Origin: Acidobacteriota bacterium
Lineage (GTDB): Bacteria > Acidobacteriota > Terriglobia > Terriglobales > SCQP01
DNA length: 7,619 bases
NCBI GenBank assembly: GCA_021823305.1
Contig: JAKAOE010000082.1
Location: forward strand, 1-7,619
Reading direction: 5' to 3'
In this document: positions 6,806 to 7,619 of the stretch, one piece after another
Numbering within the stretch: the first letter of the stretch is position 1
How the letters are laid out: every line of letters starts with the position of its first letter
Notes under the pieces: generated by a model
The model's input: only the letters and a program-made list of their open reading frames with translations
What the model was told of the DNA's origin: nothing
The model's database searches: none
Translations under genes and position numbers: made by a program

Positions 6806-7619
6806 TTAGAAGATATCGAGGTGAATGGTGAGATAGCGCTTGGGGTTGGCGCGGATCGCCTTCACCAGCGCCCGCGCCTCGGCGCTCAACTGGTTCAGGT
6901 TGTTGTAGAGCGCCGGATCCACCATCAGCTTGCCGGCGGTGCCGCGGCCGGCCTGCAAATCCGCCAGCACCGCGTCCAGGCGGGCGATGGTGTCCTCCAG
7001 CTTGGCGCTGGTGGCGGAGTTGGTCATCAGCGCGCCGAGCGCGCCGCGGCCGGCGTTGAGGTTGGCGGTGGTGGTCTTCAGGCCGGCGAGGAGCTGGTTG
7101 GCGTTGTTGTAGAGGCTGGGATCGTTGATCAGCTTGGCGGCGGTGCCGTTGCCGTGCTCGAGCCGATTGAGCAGCGTGTCGAGGCCGTCGAGCGTGGTAT
7201 TGAGCTTGGCGTAGAGCCGGTCGTCGGTGAGCAGCTTGCCGGCGGTGCCCTTGCCCGCATTCAGGTTGTCGGTCAGCGTCTGCAGGTTGCCGGCGACGCG
7301 GTTGAAGCGGTCGTAGAGCTGGCTGGAGTAGAGCAGTGCGCCGATCGAGCCCTTGCCGCTCTGGATCTGGTCCAGCAGTTTGCCCACCCGCTGTTCCAGC
7401 AGGTTGGCGTTGGTGATCACGTCGTGGCTGGAGACCAGCAGTTCGTTGATGCCGGTGGAGGCCTCGGCCGGCAGCACGGTGCCGTTGCGCGCGGGTGGGG
7501 CGGCGAGCGTGCCGGCGCTGATGTTCACCAGCGTCTGGCCCAGCGGCCCGGCGGTGCCCAGCACCACGGTCGAGTCGGCGCGCAGCCAGCGCTGATGGCC
7601 GGGATTGACGCTCATCGTC
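6806..7619 (-). CDS. MlaD/MCE-family protein (5' end off the window), with C-terminal 34-residue repeats
   Basis: This is the substrate-binding subunit type of MCE ABC transporters, which move phospholipids or other hydrophobic molecules between membranes; it is normally anchored in the inner membrane and periplasmic. The reading frame enters from the right edge, so the N-terminal TM helix and most of the MCE domain are missing; the ATG at 7615 is taken as internal. Numbering from it, residues 10-50 look like the end of an MCE domain: LRADSTVVLGTAGPLGQTLV followed by ISAGT and an NGTVLP strand, corresponding to the usual GLLG..YVEL.PG region with Pro in place of the first Leu. Residues 87-256 are five consecutive 34-residue units headed G-x-G-(S/T/A), probably helical and forming an elongated periplasmic stalk. 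The C-terminus NPKRYLTIHLDIF is, from memory, typical of MlaD proteins of this repeat type. The stop is 2 nt from the response-regulator GTG. MlaE/MlaF-like genes are expected further right but are not visible. Confidence 0.88.
   Translation of the reverse strand, partial: TMSVNPGHQRWLRADSTVVLGTAGPLGQTLVNISAGTLAAPPARNGTVLPAEASTGINELLVSSHDVITNANLLEQRVGKLLDQIQSGKGSIGALLYSSQLYDRFNRVAGNLQTLTDNLNAGKGTAGKLLTDDRLYAKLNTTLDGLDTLLNRLEHGNGTAAKLINDPSLYNNANQLLAGLKTTTANLNAGRGALGALMTNSATSAKLEDTIARLDAVLADLQAGRGTAGKLMVDPALYNNLNQLSAEARALVKAIRANPKRYLTIHLDIF
6848..7357 (-). repeat. Five tandem 34-residue (102-bp) protein repeats in the MCE protein
   Basis: Units begin at residues 87, 121, 155, 189 and 223 (numbered from the ATG at 7615), that is at nucleotide positions 7357, 7255, 7153, 7051 and 6949 on the minus strand, always exactly 102 bp apart. 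The consensus is roughly G-x-G-T-x-G-K-L, then an acidic/Pro position, L-Y-x-x-L-N, then a leucine-spaced helix ending near N/D-L-x-A. Unit 4 is the most divergent: it lacks the LY pair and has ATSAKLE there. Residues 53-86, just before unit 1, fill another 34-residue slot and share the helical half but not the GxG head. The repeat is at protein level; DNA identity between units is only partial. Confidence 0.88.

Noticed and set aside
7613..7615. ATG at 7615 as the true start of the MCE protein
   Set aside because: The translation begins in the middle of an MCE domain with no TM anchor, and the frame stays open to the window edge, so the gene must start further right.

Overview
The window is very GC-rich with strong G/C third-position bias, and everything recognisable in it reads on the minus strand. 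It is a compact bacterial envelope/efflux locus with no mobile elements, RNA genes or CRISPR. The GC content, the style of the RND pump (an HAE1-like TM4 proton site with HME-like periplasmic motifs) and of the histidine kinase (a '..HLKT.VAILKS.LQ..' phosphoacceptor helix) recall Acidobacteriota proteins, but this is recollection of family style, not a search. A diderm (outer-membrane) bacterium is certain from the gene content; the phylum is only a guess.

In transcription order (right to left): (1) 3' part of an MlaD/MCE-family protein (7619 to 6806), whose C-terminal region holds five 34-residue repeats in perfect register; (2) an OmpR-family response regulator (6803 to 6084) starting 2 nt after it; (3) a QseC/TctE-like sensor histidine kinase (6087 to 4678) overlapping the regulator by ATGA; (4) an 89-nt gap, locally AT-richer than its surroundings, holding an imperfect inverted repeat; (5) a TolC-type outer-membrane factor (4588 to 3299); (6) a membrane fusion protein (3297 to 2041), 1 nt downstream; (7) an RND permease (2044 to beyond position 1), overlapping by GTGA. 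The first and last genes are cut by the window edges.

Items 5-7 make a complete tripartite pump spanning inner membrane, periplasm and outer membrane; items 2-3 are its probable local regulator. The MCE protein normally belongs to an ABC-type lipid (or hydrophobic solute) shuttle with MlaE-like and MlaF-like partners, which would lie just to the right of the window if the usual order holds. The near-zero spacing between the MCE gene and the regulator suggests that envelope lipid transport and the efflux pump are expressed together. The only gap of any size between genes is the 89 nt before the outer-membrane factor, which is therefore the best candidate for a second promoter or a regulator-binding site. 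Long open frames on the plus strand are codon-bias shadows. No stretch over 300 bases lacks a gene.
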